Assembly: GCA_032622095.1 (NCBI GenBank)
Contig: CP136069.1
Span: 100,408,278-100,472,277, forward strand
Direction of reading: 5' to 3'
Source of the DNA: Siphonodentalium dalli
Lineage: Eukaryota > Mollusca > Scaphopoda > Gadilida > Siphonodentaliidae
Length of the DNA stretch: 64,000 bases
The position numbers were made by a program, and so were the translations under genes. The stretch's first letter is position 1, and each line of letters opens with the position of its first letter. Under the pieces are notes generated by a model. That model saw only the letters and a list, made by a program, of their open reading frames with translations. It did no database searches and was not told the DNA's origin. Shown here one piece after another: positions 12,234 through 25,111 of the stretch.

Positions 12234-12358
12234 ATGTTCAACTTGGTGTCTTCCATTTTCTTGTTTCTGTATGTCTGCACTGTGCCATTATTTCTCATAC
12301 TATTCGCTGTGAGGCAACGTAAATGGAATCTCCTGAGCTCACAATTTGGACATCATGG
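12234..12358 (+). CDS. Exon A of a multi-pass membrane protein gene (partial gene)
   Basis: The exon follows a pyrimidine-rich acceptor (CCTTTTCCGCAG) and ends at a consensus donor (GTGAGT). It encodes about 41 residues, including the hydrophobic segment LFLYVCTVPLFLILFAV, a likely membrane helix, followed by the basic cytosolic-looking stretch RQRKWNLL. It ends two bases into a glycine codon that the first base of exon B completes. An ATG opens the exon, but the 27 codons upstream in the same frame are not evidence of coding because they overlap repeat R2 and the acceptor tract; earlier exons probably lie outside the window. The pattern of this exon set resembles the transmembrane block of large invertebrate membrane proteins with extracellular cysteine-rich repeats (TRP-like in pattern), but I cannot name the gene. 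Confidence 0.65.
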
Positions 12359-12544
12359 GTGAGTCTACTCAGCTAGTTGTCACTCTGAGACAGCACTAAT
12401 GTAATTTCATATATTCTGAATTGATATATCGTCAGTTTTTTCAAAGTTTTTCTGATGAAGTGCAAATGGAATCTCTTGTTATCAGAATTTGTTTGGGGTT
12501 TGTTAGTTTCAACTAATATGCTCTTGTCCTATCTGGTTGTCAGA

Positions 12545-12951
12545 GCTCTACTATATTTGTTTTGAGTCGAGGAACCCACCCATCAAATCTCGGAGTGATC
12601 AGATATCAATTTTTTAAATCTATTATTTTTCACCACCTGGAATATTTAGTGGCCCAGTATAAGTCGACGAGAAGAATGTCTCAGACCAAATTGCGGATGA
12701 GGATGGATAACTCTAAAATCAAGTGGCTTTTTTGGGTCAGATATTTAACAAACCGGCAAAATTTTGTTTAACAAAATGTTGATAATTAACAGGTTTTGGG
12801 TAATTTTATACTATATAAGTTGACTGGTTAGCATTATTTTTGGGCATTTAAACTATTCTGATAACTGAAGTGGCATTTCAAAAAATATTGTTGTTGTTGG
12901 AATCTGATGATATGGGGACCATCAAATCGGATTGAGTACCTTTAAGAAACG
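12545..12951. mobile_element. Foldback element family R6, 5'-truncated copy
   Basis: It contains GAGTCGAGGAACCCACCCATC, GTGATCAGATATC and AGGATGGATAACTCTAAAATC, and ends CGGATTGAGTACCTTTAA. All of these occur in the full copy at 58355-59675. The first 70 or so bases of the left arm are missing. It sits in the intron after exon A. Confidence 0.7.
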
Positions 12952-13914
12952 GAGTAACTTTGTTGTTTAACTTTTAATATATATCCCCTTCTGAATGACC
13001 CACATATTTGAAGGTATAAATATGGGTCATGCATATATAGCAATACATACTGATCAATATTCAGTCAGGTTAACAGTAACAAGCAATTTCAAATAAATGA
13101 TCGAATGTATATGTAACACAGGAAATACTTTTCAAATACAACATGTGAAATTTGAAATTTCAAAATGAAATGCACGCTCTTTTCTATCACTGTGGAAAAT
13201 GAATATTTAATTTGTCGATTTGGATGTGATTGTTGCAAAACAAAAATTATGAGGCATCTCCACACCGTATAAACTAAAATCGTCCTCTCAGCAGATGGTC
13301 GTCCTCTGAGAGACAACAGGAAGTCTAGAACTAAATGTATATTTGTGAAGTTTTTTTTTACGTCATAATATTGAAAAGATGTCCGAGAAGCAGGTTAGTA
13401 TTTACTATAGATTTTAATGCATGGGCACAATAGTTAGGGCAATATATACTTAATGCAAAAGGCATTGTTGCAAAAAACAATTATAGATTTTTTTAATCAC
13501 TGCCACTAATTACATACTCATTATCTGGAATCAATTTTCTGGGAAAGAAAATGTTTTATTTTTCAGAACGATGCACAGCCAGCAGCTATCTGAAGAATAT
13601 TTTGTGTGAAGGATGACTATAAATATACACTGAATGCCACCCGACTGCCTAATGTTTATGATGTTGATCATAATTTACTTATATTCTTGTTTTTCTGTCT
13701 TGGAATTTGCGATCTTCCTCTCAGAATTTGACAATCTTCCTCCAAGATATAACAATATAATCTTCCTAGACAAATTCTTGAAAGTATATTTTGTTGGAGG
13801 TGGATTTGGAAATAAACTTGTTTTCGTTTCCATATACATTTTTGCAAAGCACAGACATGTATGGGAATAATTCACTTTGTTCTTAACCATTTAGTTTTTT
13901 CTGAACTTTTTTAG

Positions 13915-14016
13915 ATATGTTTATGAATCCTTCAAGAAGCCTTACAGTATGTTTGAGGCATTTACTCTGTTAAGAAAAGCAATCACTGTTGCGGTGACAG
14001 AAACGGTTCCATTCAG
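13915..14016 (+). CDS. Exon B of the membrane protein gene
   Basis: It is bounded by TTTTTTAG and GTATGT. The first base completes the split glycine of exon A, then 33 codons follow, and it ends two bases into a codon. The encoded segment starts YVYESFKKPYSMFEAFTLLR. An aromatic-rich juxtamembrane stretch followed by LLRK and a hydrophobic run is typical of the intracellular loop and next helix in TRP-like membrane blocks. Joining directly to exon D keeps the frame (serine at the junction); inserting candidate exon C also keeps it (arginine). Confidence 0.75.
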
Positions 14017-16745
14017 GTATGTACAGGCCATGTAATTTCATTGCTTGACAATTCTATCTGAAATTGGATTCTGATCAAAACACTAATAAATTCAGAAATT
14101 AATATTTGAGATCTTGTTCGTTATAAAGAATGATAGTTGCATCCATTTTAGAGCCCATCATGTTTGTGGCAACCAGTTTTGTCATACCAAAATAAAGCTA
14201 GAAAGTGTAATGTTGGTTGTCCTCAATAACCTTGTTTGTCTCTGCCCATTTTCATTGTTGTATTAGCTTTGGATAACCTTGATTAAGATGAAATGTTGAG
14301 ACCCTGCAACGTGTTTGTTACTTCTAAATATGGACAGTTGATAATCAGTTTATTCTCATCACAGAACGAAACTTTGACATAGAAATCACTAATTATTTTT
14401 GTTTCCCAATGATGGCTTAACTTTTTCGTTCTTCAATTGTATTCAAATTGGGTTTATTATAAATGTGTTTTATAAAAATAAATTGAGTGGGAATAGAATT
14501 ATTATGTAGATAGACATCTGGTTGTTTGAATGCGAGAGCCACTATTGTTACTTTGGAGACGAGGCCAGATGTTGAATAAACTGGTTAAAAGCCAAGTGTT
14601 TGTCTTTATAGTATATGAGCCAGCCACTTGTCGGTACCAAAGTTCCGGGCAAATTGCCACCTATATATTTTGAAAGACATAATAACAGCATGTTCAAATG
14701 CACAGCTTAATATGAAAAAACACGAGTTGGAAAAAACACAATAACATTTTATCTGTTGCTGCAATCCATACGCGAAATGAGAGCTTCATTTCATTCAGGT
14801 CATGTGACATCATGCACATAAATATATGGAAGCCCGTCGTAACATCGGTATGTAGATAAGCGACGTACACTATCTGCATGTACACAGTCTTTCGAATTGA
14901 CTTTATTACGGGATACACTTGATTCGTATATGGGTCCACGTGTAAGACAATGTATGTCAGAAGATCTGATGTGTTATGTACCTTGTGAGGAAAGTATACA
15001 TGTACGGTTTTACAAACATTTGATATAAAACGAACATCAATGCTTATATGGCATGGACCAAAAAATGGGTTCTGCATCAACCACTATATATATATGTAAT
15101 ATTGATTCATTTTATATTCTGGTCAGTGAATTTGACATGTGCATATATTTATTTGTGCCACAATCAGCAAGGAGAGGACAACAACATTCTTTCCATGGAT
15201 GTTGGGGGGAGGGGATTTTATATATATTCCTGTGACTAAACATAACATTTGACAAGTTTTTATATCTTTTCGTGTTATATCTGAGCCAAGTCTTTTGGTA
15301 ATTAATCTCTCCTGTAAATTTTGAAAGTCTTTTGTCATAAAAAGCTTCTTGTTGTGCGTAGAATTATAGATCGAGTACCAAGGGAACAGGAATTGTCTTC
15401 CTTACCTAGAGTCATTAATATAGCAGTATGTTGTAAGATTAAATGTACATATCCGAAATAATCTTGCAAAATCACACGAAAGCACATGGTTAATGATGTT
15501 AAGTTGGTAGGATTTTCATGAGTTGTCGTTCATGGAATCAAGATTACTTCAAAATACATATTTCAATGAAAGAGCCCTTTGCAGTGTCCCTAGAAGGAGA
15601 TAATATATACCGTATTTGTATGTTATGAAATATAAATTTAAGCAAGTATAGTGCCAATATTTGTAAGTGCGGACAGATAAAATCTGTTTTTAAAATCTAC
15701 GAACGACAACTCATGAAATACCTGCCAACTCTTCACCTTCCACTATAGTATATATATCTAGATCAAGAGTATTAATAGGTTCATACCCATTTCTCTGTAC
15801 TCTTTCATTGAAAAATCCCAATATTGTAATTTTTATAACCATATCATTATTTATTTATTATTTTATTTTTTAATCGAGGTTTCATTGACTTTGAAAGTGT
15901 CTTAATTCAGAGTCGTTTAAATTTATGGTCTCAACCAATTACAGACATAGATAGCCCATTTTTTAAAACAAAAAACCACAGTGGACATGGAATATAATTA
16001 GATAGAGAACTTAATTTGTTTGGACACTATATGCCAGACAGGAAATATAAAATTTACGCTTAACTGAAATTCAGGACTGAACAGGACTGGCAAATGATGA
16101 GCAAAGAAACAAAAGAAATGGCACCTGGCAACAGGTCTTTGAAAAAAAATCAACCTGTGAAATTAGTTCTGAAGATGAAGCAATCTTGAGTCAAACTGAT
16201 TCAAGATGCTATCACATACAATAAAAAGGGAAGCAAAATAACATGTAGTGCAACAATATACTTTGATAGAGATCTCAAGAAAACACAATTGGAACAACTG
16301 TATAATGAACTCCACATGGAATTGAAAAGGAAAAACAAAGTTTACCCTTCTAGGAATTTCTGTTTGGAAGTTAATCGGATAGTGGAACAGTAATATTTAG
16401 ATATAGCGCATGTGCATTCTTACTCGACCCACACTCCGAACAGAGATTTATTGACCCCTCAAAAGCTATATGCTACTTAATTCCGAACATATGAGCTTAT
16501 GGGAATAGAATCACAATGACATGAATACAAAATATAAATAAATCAGTATCCCAAACGTGACTATACTTTCATCTAGAAACTGACATTAGAACTATTATAA
16601 ACCAGTTACCAGTGTTTCAGAAGTAAATGTACCTGTACATCGAAACTGATCACAATGACATGGAAAACAATATAAATAAATGCAAAAAATACAAAAAATA
16701 TCAGCTTATCTTTTTATAGTGTTTTCCTCTGGGAAATCTGACTAG
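14017..16745. other. Intron with no recognised feature
   Basis: AT-rich intron sequence. A 128-codon minus-strand ORF at 14694-15080 has no family motif and low-complexity hydrophobic composition, and was not accepted as a gene. Confidence 0.5.
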
Positions 16746-16814
16746 ACAAATCTGTGAAATCTTGGATGCTGCAAGGAGAATGGCTTCAAAATTATCTGTG
16801 ACTGTGATTATACT
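16746..16814 (+). CDS. Candidate cassette exon C of the membrane protein gene
   Basis: Sixty-nine bases lie between a weak acceptor (CTGACTAG) and a consensus donor (GTGAGT). It starts and ends in phase 2, exactly as needed to sit between exons B and D, and encodes 23 residues including QICEILDAARRMASKLSV. The pyrimidine tract is poor and the B-D junction already reads well without it, so it may be alternatively spliced or spurious. Confidence 0.3.
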
Positions 16815-18258
16815 GTGAGTTTGATACCAGGCAATCAAAATGTGAATTGTGTACCCTTGGCATTATGTATTAGAATTAAGGGGTGTTCCCTGGCTAATAA
16901 ATAAACCCTGGGCAGGAATCAATTTGATCAAAATTCACAGAAATATAACTGGCAGAATATTCTTTGTTTTGGTTAGCAAATCACGTGCTGATACAACAGA
17001 TGGCAGAAGGAGCTACATTGTCATTGACATAAATCTTGTAGATATGAACAGTTCATCTGACCGTGAATCTGGAGGCACTGGACAATGAAGCTGTAGATTA
17101 CATTCTCCAATCATTCTGTTGTTTTCAAAAACCGGCTGTGTGTAGTGCCGAGTTGATTTCCGGAAACTGTAGTGTATATGCTACTTTTAGCTCAGAGCTG
17201 CACATTGGAATGTCAATTTTACACTTTGAACCATGTTGTCAGTAGTATTCGTCAAGCATATCATTAAATATATATGTTTAGCAACATTATCAGAGTTCAA
17301 ACACAACCAAACTTTGAAAGTATAATCTTCAGGAATGGAAAATCTAAAAAATTGACAAGTCATTTTGCCAAATTTTGACATCAAATTACACATCTGTCTC
17401 CCCGCGTGGTTCGACACTACAACGTCGTCATTATAGTGATATACAAAGACTAATCACTACAGTTAACATATCTTTATATGGTCACTCACAATAAATGTAT
17501 AACTTGAGGTAATTCAACATGATGATTTCAGCTTGAGAGTTTGTTTTGGTCTGAAGTGAGGCCTTCTTCATCCAGGTAATTGGTAACAAACCATCTGCAA
17601 GTGTACCCCAATCGCCACATCAAATTTGGTTGAAATCGGTCCAGGGTTCTGGGAGACAAATCAGGAGCAGACTGATCCTACTCTTTTAGATATATAGCTA
17701 TACACCGGAGAACATATATTCTTTTCGCCTTTAATTGTGAAAATTGTGGCAAGTGTCATGCAAATGAAAAAAGTGTTATAACCATGGATAAATTTCCAAC
17801 ATCATTGCGCAAATAGAAATTTCAGTACATTATGATTTGACAACAAAAAAGTTGTTTGAATATAGCTGATTTAACACTGAATGTATGCATGGATGTCCAA
17901 ATTAGGGTGAATAAAGAGGGCATCAGAATTTGCAATGCAGCCAAAGTTCTGCTTGGTAGCTGATTGGTTTGAATATGTCTGCTAATAATTATTTGATTGA
18001 CAGCTGTGGAAAGGTCTATTGGGTAATTATTTACTAGATATTCACAATTAGTTACATAGACTGAAATATCCCCAATGTAACGATTTATGTACAAGATTTG
18101 CACATTTCAAACTTTCAAAGCATTCTGCACATATCTATGTGAAATTGACCTGCCGACTGAATCATCAAGTGTTACTTGCCTCATTCCCCCCAACAGCAGA
18201 AACCAAGAATGCATACAGACAAAATACATGTAGTTTCATGATTCATTTCTTTTTGTAG
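16815..18258. other. Intron with no recognised feature
   Basis: AT-rich intron sequence. Short ORFs (for example 16849-17088 plus and 17822-18103 minus) have no recognisable motif and no splice support. Confidence 0.5.
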
Positions 18259-18336
18259 CTCACTCATACAGTCCATAGTTCTGGCAGGGATGACTGGATT
18301 CTGGCTTATCATACTGCTACTTCTAAGACCATTCAA
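18259..18336 (+). CDS. Exon D of the membrane protein gene
   Basis: Acceptor TTTTTGTAG, donor GTAATT. Seventy-eight bases: one completing base, 25 codons, and two bases of a lysine codon. It encodes LIQSIVLAGMTGFWLIILLL followed by the basic RPFK, a classic membrane helix with a positive cytosolic edge. The RPF/RPY motif after the helix is common in TRP-like membrane blocks. Exon E completes the lysine codon. A 1-kb TIR element begins 22 bases after the donor. Confidence 0.75.
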
Positions 18337-18358
18337 GTAATTATTACAACATAAAATA

Positions 18359-19381
18359 CAACCCTGATAATTAGGAAAAATGTCCTAGGCAAAAAAAATG
18401 CCTAGGAGAAATATTTCTCCTAGGCAAAAACAGCATTCTCTTAGGCTTTTTTTTTTTAACTAACTAAATGTACTTAAAATGATTAACAAATAACATTCAT
18501 TGACATATTGAATGATGATTGAATAGATTCAGTGAATATTTCTGTTAAGTTTTCACATTTTGAAATACTCAGTTACCTATTTCTTGATTTTCTGCATTCA
18601 AAGGCACACCCTTTCAGTAGTTTCACAGTTTAGTACAGCTATGATCTATGCACAATTAACGGCCTTGACACCGACCGATTACCGAGTGTCTCTAATTTCT
18701 AAAATCACGGAATCATTGGGAATAAAATTAAGATTTTTCGGTTGGATCACGCTTTATTTCCATCAAGCCAAAATACACGATTAAAAATATATTTGCACAC
18801 TATAAAATGGTGCTCTCTGGTGCTCTCAGATAATTTTGTTGCCAAATATATTCAGTAACATCGGTTAATTTAAGAGAATACGCATGGACAGAATTGTTTG
18901 AGGTCTGTTCGATTTGCGGTCTCACTGTTACTGCGTATATAAAACACGGAATACCACAAAGATGGAAACGGAACTAAAACAAACAAAGTTTAAATCAGGA
19001 TTATAAATTTTATATCTATCTATATACTTTAATATTTATCCATCTATACTATAGTAACTATACATGCTAGCCATAAAAACTTCAAATACTATTATATTAA
19101 ACCAGCATACACATCGCCAATATGCACCATATTTCTTTCCGGTTTGCGTTCCCGAAATTGGAAATCTCATAATTGTTTTCCGCACGGTAACACATTTGAC
19201 TTAATAAACTTGGGGGTTGGGCAGCTCATGGTGACAATATACCTGGTAGTTATCGTTGCCTAGTGTCTGTTTATCATTTCTTCAGATAATGTCCTCGGCT
19301 ATTTTTTAGCCGAGGATAATAAATTTTTCCTCGGCAAAACGGTCGGCTTTGCCGATAGCCGACCGCTAATAATCAGGGTTG
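18359..19381. mobile_element. Nonautonomous TIR element with internal hairpins
   Basis: The ends are CAACCCTGATAATTAG and CTAATAATCAGGGTTG, a 16-bp inverted repeat with one mismatch. A 5-bp AAATA may be duplicated at the flanks, but the AT-rich context makes this weak. Left subterminal hairpins use CCTAGGCA/TGCCTAGG; right ones use CCTCGGCTA/TAGCCGAGG and GGTCGGC/GCCGACC. No transposase ORF. It lies in the host intron just after exon D. Confidence 0.7.
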
Positions 19382-19675
19382 AAATATAAATATATTGCTA
19401 AATCAGAGTTACAGTTTAGGTAATTTTCAGGTCATAAACACTGGCATAATTGTCGTGATTGTTTTGAAACATATTCTCTGTTAGTCCTGGAGCTGATAGG
19501 GTACCCCTGCCACCTCTCCAGGACTTAACCCCACTCTTTTTCTTCCTTAAATTATGTCCCTCAACTTTTAAGCAATGTTAACAAGAAAAAAAGTGACCTT
19601 GTAGACACCAGACAAGATGGCATCTAACATAGCAGCTGTTTTTCAGACTTGCATTTATAGTCAGTTTGATGCAAA

Positions 19676-20105
19676 TTATAGTGAGAAAATCTTGTCAAAT
19701 GTATACAAATGTATATAAAGATATAATGCCGCCTTTCTTATAGGGCAAAATTGGAACTCCCTGTCCAAGATGGCCACTATAATGGTAGCTGGAATTGAAA
19801 AATTTGACGTTTTCTCACTAATATCTTCTAGATCAGTTTCTGATGTTATGGAACTGGTTAAGAATTGTGACTTAAGTTTGGTGACGATTGGATGAGCAAT
19901 GTGGCCTGTATGGTGTGCCGAAGGATTAAAATTCAAGATGGCTTCTGCCATGTTTTTCATTGAATTTCGGAAATAATCGATGGCTCCCATCTAGAGGTCA
20001 CCCTGAAGATCCATAAGAAGTTTGGTGATGATCGGATGAGGGATGCTGCCTGTAGGATAAGCCAAAGGAAATTGTTGACAGATGGATGTACGGATGCAAA
20101 CCCAT
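19676..20105 (-). repeat. Repeat family R2, inverted divergent copy
   Basis: Reverse-complement R2 phrases are present: CAAGATGGCCACTATAATGG, CTCCCATCTAGAGGTCACCC, GATGATCGGATGAG and AAGGAAATTGTTGACAGATGG. It lies in the intron between exons D and E. The 104-codon minus ORF here is repeat-derived. Confidence 0.65.
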
Positions 20106-21284
20106 GGCAGGAATATCAAATGTTACCGACCGGTACATTCTGTGAATGTTAATGTGTGGGTGTTTACGGTACCGGAAATAAGGAAATCCCTGTCATTTGG
20201 GGATTCCCCGCAAATGCAAGAATTTGCAAAATAAAAAAAACTTCGTTTTGGGATTTTGAATGCGGGGTTTTGATGAATCCAGGGGAAATTGGGGGCAATC
20301 CGGGAGTCTCACGTACAATCAGTGAAACTTAACAGCTCTGATGCACACTACAACGCAGGGTGTCCTGACCAAATCTGTGCGATCATCACATATTAAAGAA
20401 GGAAGCATTCCCATTTTGAAACATTATGGGAGGGAAGGTTGGGTGACTGTCAAGTTCATAAAAATGTCAAGATTTATAGAAAATATACTGGTATTTCCTA
20501 GTATATAGGCATATGAAAACCATTATGTTGTTTAAATTTGTGAATAGGCTTTGTCCACAGTATTTCTATCTGAAGATTCCAAGACTTGTCTTTTAGAGTG
20601 GATAAATTAATTCGAAAGGAATCTGAGAAGTTTTTATAACTCATTATATCCTTCTGGCGTGAGATTGTGGAACAATGTGAACCCTGATATACTAAATACA
20701 AATTCCCTGTCTAAATTAAAATCTGAATTGACTAGAGTTGATGCAGTGTTTCCCAAAGTCTATTATGAAGGGTACAGATGTAACCAAATAATACATGCTA
20801 AATTCAAAGTTTCCGCAAGGGTCCAAATGTAGGGTCAATTGGACCTAGGATAGGATGGGCTGACGCAAATATTTCCTTTCACCTGAGAAGATCCAAATAA
20901 GTATATTCACTGGAATTTGATATTAACAGATTGAAATTATTGAATCTTAAAAGAACGTCTACATTGCTTATAAACCGGAAATACCCGAAGTCATGTGATA
21001 GACAAGGTATAGAGTTATCGCTCCTGGAACATAGCCGGGTGGTTTTTGTTTGGATAATACCGTATGTCTTTCTCAGAATTCATGTTAAGTAATAAACTAT
21101 GTTTTGAATACTGAAGTTTAAGATTGCATTCGCTGATATATCCCCTGAATATACTTGTTATTTCTGCAAGTATTTTTAGTTGAGTTTTTTTTCTCTCAAT
21201 AACTAGACTTATGGTTTGGCAAGGTCGGTAAGCGGGCATTCGGATGGGCACGAGACCATTAGTGTGATACCCTTGCAAAACCAT
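20106..21284. other. Intron with no recognised feature
   Basis: Mixed-composition intron. Near 20.15-20.3 kb is a GGGGATTCCCC/GCGGGGTTTT-rich patch without ORF structure. Nothing further was seen. Confidence 0.4.
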
Positions 21285-21580
21285 CCTAGGATTTCCTTGG
21301 ATGAAAACCTTGGGAAAGGTTGGTTGAATCCATGGATTTCCTGGGATTGAAAACGTCAGTAAACCTTAGAAATCCTTGGGGTGGTATTGGACAAAGAAAC
21401 CTTGGATAATCTTGGAAATCTTGGAAACCTTGGATGAGCCAGCCAAGGTTTACTTAGGATTTCCATGCTCTGAAACCTCAGAAAAGCTTGGAAAATCTTG
21501 GATCGGTGATCAGATGCTACCAAACTTTTCCAACGTTTACCGAGGCTCCATCCAAGCTTCCATGAACTATTCATTATAAT
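21285..21580. repeat. Cryptically simple CCTTGG-rich repeat
   Basis: CCTTGG, CTTGGAAA and GGATTTCC words recur irregularly on both strands for 300 bases. The complementary words give open frames on both strands at 21356-21579, which are therefore not evidence of genes. Confidence 0.6.
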
Positions 21581-22029
21581 TAATTTTAATTAGTATAATT
21601 TTATGTTAATTCGTATGTCCATAATGTGGATTTAAATTAAGACATGGACACCCACACGAGACAGACTGGAGAGATAATTGAATTTGAATATCTGTTGCAG
21701 ATCATTACCAGTATGTAAAATAAACTATTTCTGCAGCTAGCCTAGAGTAGGAAGACTATCCGAATTCAGAACAAATCGCGACCGAAGGTCCTAAATGTTT
21801 GTCTCAACCGAAGAGTAGTGAGGATGACCCAACAAGCAGTTCTAAAAAGAAAAGTATCCTTGGGGTCAGTCCGTTCACTATAAACCATCATTGCGACACC
21901 TCACCCCACTCATTCACCCTTTTGGGACCTCAGACACACTAAATTCACGCTTGGCTGTTCCAATATTATTTTCTTAACCACTTAGCTTTGTGACCTCATT
22001 ATACCTTATTATGGACAAAAAAGTGGGGG
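21581..22029. other. Intron with no recognised feature
   Basis: No ORF with a motif, no splice-flanked exon and no clear repeat was seen. Confidence 0.4.
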
Positions 22030-23460
22030 GGTATATTGGATTAAATCTGTTGGTCTGTCGGAGTGTCCTTCCATCCATCCATCAACAATTGTTTTCTTCT
22101 CGAGATCTATATGATTTCCCTACCTGTATGTGACTCACATTCAGATTTGTTCAAATAAGTTCATCAGGTCAAATAGGAGGGATGCCAGGGCCATAACGTT
22201 TTCCCTCCATAGTAATTCTAACAACTATTACTACTCAAGAACCATCAAGTCTATTTAGCTTATATTTGTGTATGCAGGGTCCTTGGTGGCATGTTTAGAT
22301 CAATGGGGGCCTTTTTGGAAAATCAATTAACTTCAACTCTTAAAAGCGAATGTTTATAATTATAAGATGAATAGATATCAGAGATGGGGATTCATGTTTG
22401 TTCAAATAGGGGCAGATACCCCACCCACACTACCTGTATCTATGCTGTACGCTACTGGTATAATAAGATAATGTCATATTCTTGCAGGGATGTCCCCGCA
22501 GTGTTGGGGAGGTGATTTACAGATTTGTTCAATGAAATGTAATTTTTGAGCTCACCTGAGACGAAGCTATAGTCATCACTTCTCATCTGCCACTTGTTCA
22601 TCTTTCTGTCCGTCCATCAATCTGTCAACAATTCTGTGAACATCTTCTCTAGATCATAAGACTGAATGGGTTCATATTTGGTGTGGATTTTCCCTAGGTG
22701 ATTCACATTCAGATTTGTTCAAATGAGGTCACTCTTTCAAATGGTTGTGAAGCCAGGGCCATAACTCTTGCCCTCCATGGTAATTCTTAAAAACGACTTC
22801 TTCTCATCTACCATCAGATATAGGGTGGTACCCGAGACATAACTGTATGCCTCTATAGTAATACTTAAAATGTCTTCTCAAGAGAGGTTGGACTATTTTA
22901 TAGCTCACATATAGTATGGAGGATCCTTTAGTGACTGAGATTCAGATTTGTTAACATAAGACAACCTGTTAAGAAATGACGGGGCTATGGGGACTTAACA
23001 CTTTTGTGTCTAATAAGATCATTAAAATACAAAATTCATTAAAACATCTACCTTGGAACTACTTGACTGATTAATCTGACATACATATATGCTGTTTTTG
23101 GGTCCATGGATAATTGGGCTTCAAACATGTCTAAATAGTTTTATAAAAAGGTGCTTGTGAGATTGGAAATTTCCAACAATAGAGAAAGTTTGAGATGACA
23201 GTTGCCAATCTAAGACTTGGGAGTCTGGAGCCTGGTCGGGAAGGGACATGACCTGGAGGAGGGGGAGGGTGATCAGTAGCGTATAGTTGGTACATGAAGC
23301 CTCTCTATCTACATATCCTGTTTAGATCTACTTTTTTAAAGTGATTATGAAAAGTTCTAACTGTTATGGTCTCCAAAGTCCCAGTCTTATCAGTCTTTGC
23401 AGTCTGGTGAGCGACCCCACAGTCTCTGACTGTCTTGTTGTAGATCCACTGTGTTACAGC
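22030..23460 (+). repeat. Repeat family R4, copy 3 (longest)
   Basis: It contains two rounds of the R4 body (CAGATTTGTTCAAAT, CTCCATAGTAATTCTAA, TCTTCTCAAG) and the common end CCAGTCTTATCAGTCTTTGC…GAGCGACCCCACAGTC. The end is interrupted by the hAT-type element starting at 23461. Confidence 0.7.
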
Positions 23461-24851
23461 TAGAGCTGAAACGGTTAGCCGGTTAACCGGTTAGCATCTG
23501 GTTAGCGACGTAACCGGTTAGAAAAAAATGAACCGGACGTAACCGCATCCCGTTGTCAGTTGAATGTGAACGTGAATAATCCTCAAAATATTAGGTTAAA
23601 TGATGAAAAACTAATACTAAACCCTGTGTCACCGATAGTAGAGTGCAATGCAAGCATTAATTGGTATACGCGGTAGTATCAGATACTTAGTAGCAATTCT
23701 CAAACTGTCTGGAAGTGTCGGCGACCTTCAATCAATTCCGACCCTTTGAAGTTTTCTCTGATCTTCCGACAAAAGCACGTGTGTAGTCACTGTATATCAA
23801 GTCTGAATGCACACAATGAAGTGACAACGTAAAAGTGGCGTTGTGTGGCAATGCGTGCTTTCGTATATACTGCACGAAGCAACATGGATTCAAATTGGAA
23901 TCACACCACGACATACTAAAACAGTTTTACAGTGGCAATGCGTGCTTTCGTAACTTAATAGTTAATACTGCACGAAGCAACATGGATTCAAATTGGAACC
24001 ACACCACGACATAGTCATACTATATATAAAACTGTTTTACAGTGGGGTTTATAAAAACTATGTAAGTCGACAAAGTTTGATGATTGATATCAGCTGCACA
24101 ATGTCTTCACTCTTCCTGTTCTTCCTCCCTGTTGTGATCTAATATGATCAATTCAATTGAGTGACCAAACAGACATCGTAGTTGAAGCAACCCAAAACCT
24201 CTTTAACTTCTTCAATGATCTTCCCTTATATCAAGGAAATTGATGCTCCATGCTACTCTGTAACTGGTTGTGCCTGTGGGACTAATTGACACTCAATTTG
24301 GCAGTAATTTCTATATGTTAAAACCGAATTCGATCATGATACCGACGAATAGCTCGAATACTGAATAGGACTGCGAGTCTGATATACTGACCTTCCTTTT
24401 TGTTCTATAGTTATTACTTTCTTGTCTTTATATATAATTCATTGGAGGATATACCAATGATAATGATATATTACAGATCTTTAATATATAGTTTTGTTAC
24501 TTGTTTTACCAATACCCATACTATTGTTACTCGTTTTACAATTGCCCAAACATATGCTGATCACGGCAAATAAGCGATCCCCCTGCCATTCACAAATTTC
24601 ACTTGCTCATTCCCCATCACGAGAGCCAACAAAAGAACAGTGAATGCGTGTTTTTGAATATCGTTAAATTCCGTGAATAAGGTCTTTATTTCAGCTACTA
24701 TTTCTCACCTAGGTTTGTCCCTGGAGCATGGCATAATGTCGACATAATTAGTGTGAGAGAAGTCCGCTAGAAATTAGCGATTAACCGGTTGAAATCCGGC
24801 TAACCCCGATGGTTAACCGGTTAGAAGAATGGGTCAACCGTTTCAGCTCTA
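23461..24851. mobile_element. Nonautonomous hAT-type element (hAT-3)
   Basis: The termini are TAGAGCTGAAACGGTTAGCC and GGTCAACCGTTTCAGCTCTA, each with subterminal GGTTAACCGGTTAG words. A perfect 8-bp target duplication GTTACAGC flanks it (23453-23460 and 24852-24859). TAGAGCTGAAACG-type ends and 8-bp duplications are typical of hAT elements. Internally, about 23847-24045 holds a tandem duplication of about 100 bp (GGCAATGCGTGCTTTCGTA and GCACGAAGCAACATGGATTC twice). No transposase was seen. Confidence 0.9.
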
Positions 24852-25111
24852 GTTACAGCCCCTACTATAAGAGTCAGATACTGTCCGCAGTCTTTTAAAG
24901 GAATTTCTTGGAACTTTGTACAAAATAAGTAACAAATTCACTCGGAATCGGAATGAACCAATGCTGAAAATCGCCAATTTTCCTGTGGCACTGTACAAAT
25001 TTAAGCAAAGATATATAACAATCATCTTAAGGATGACTAACCTTTCCACTTCAGTAACCTTCAAATAAGATATCATTTTTAAAAAAATATAATAAAAATA
25101 ATAATCATTTT

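Noticed and set aside
14694-15080. 128-codon minus ORF in an intron
   Set aside because: No recognisable motif, no splice signals, intronic AT-rich setting; compatible with chance.
18370-18460. Hairpins followed by T runs resembling rho-independent terminators
   Set aside because: The window is eukaryotic; these hairpins are subterminal parts of a TIR element.
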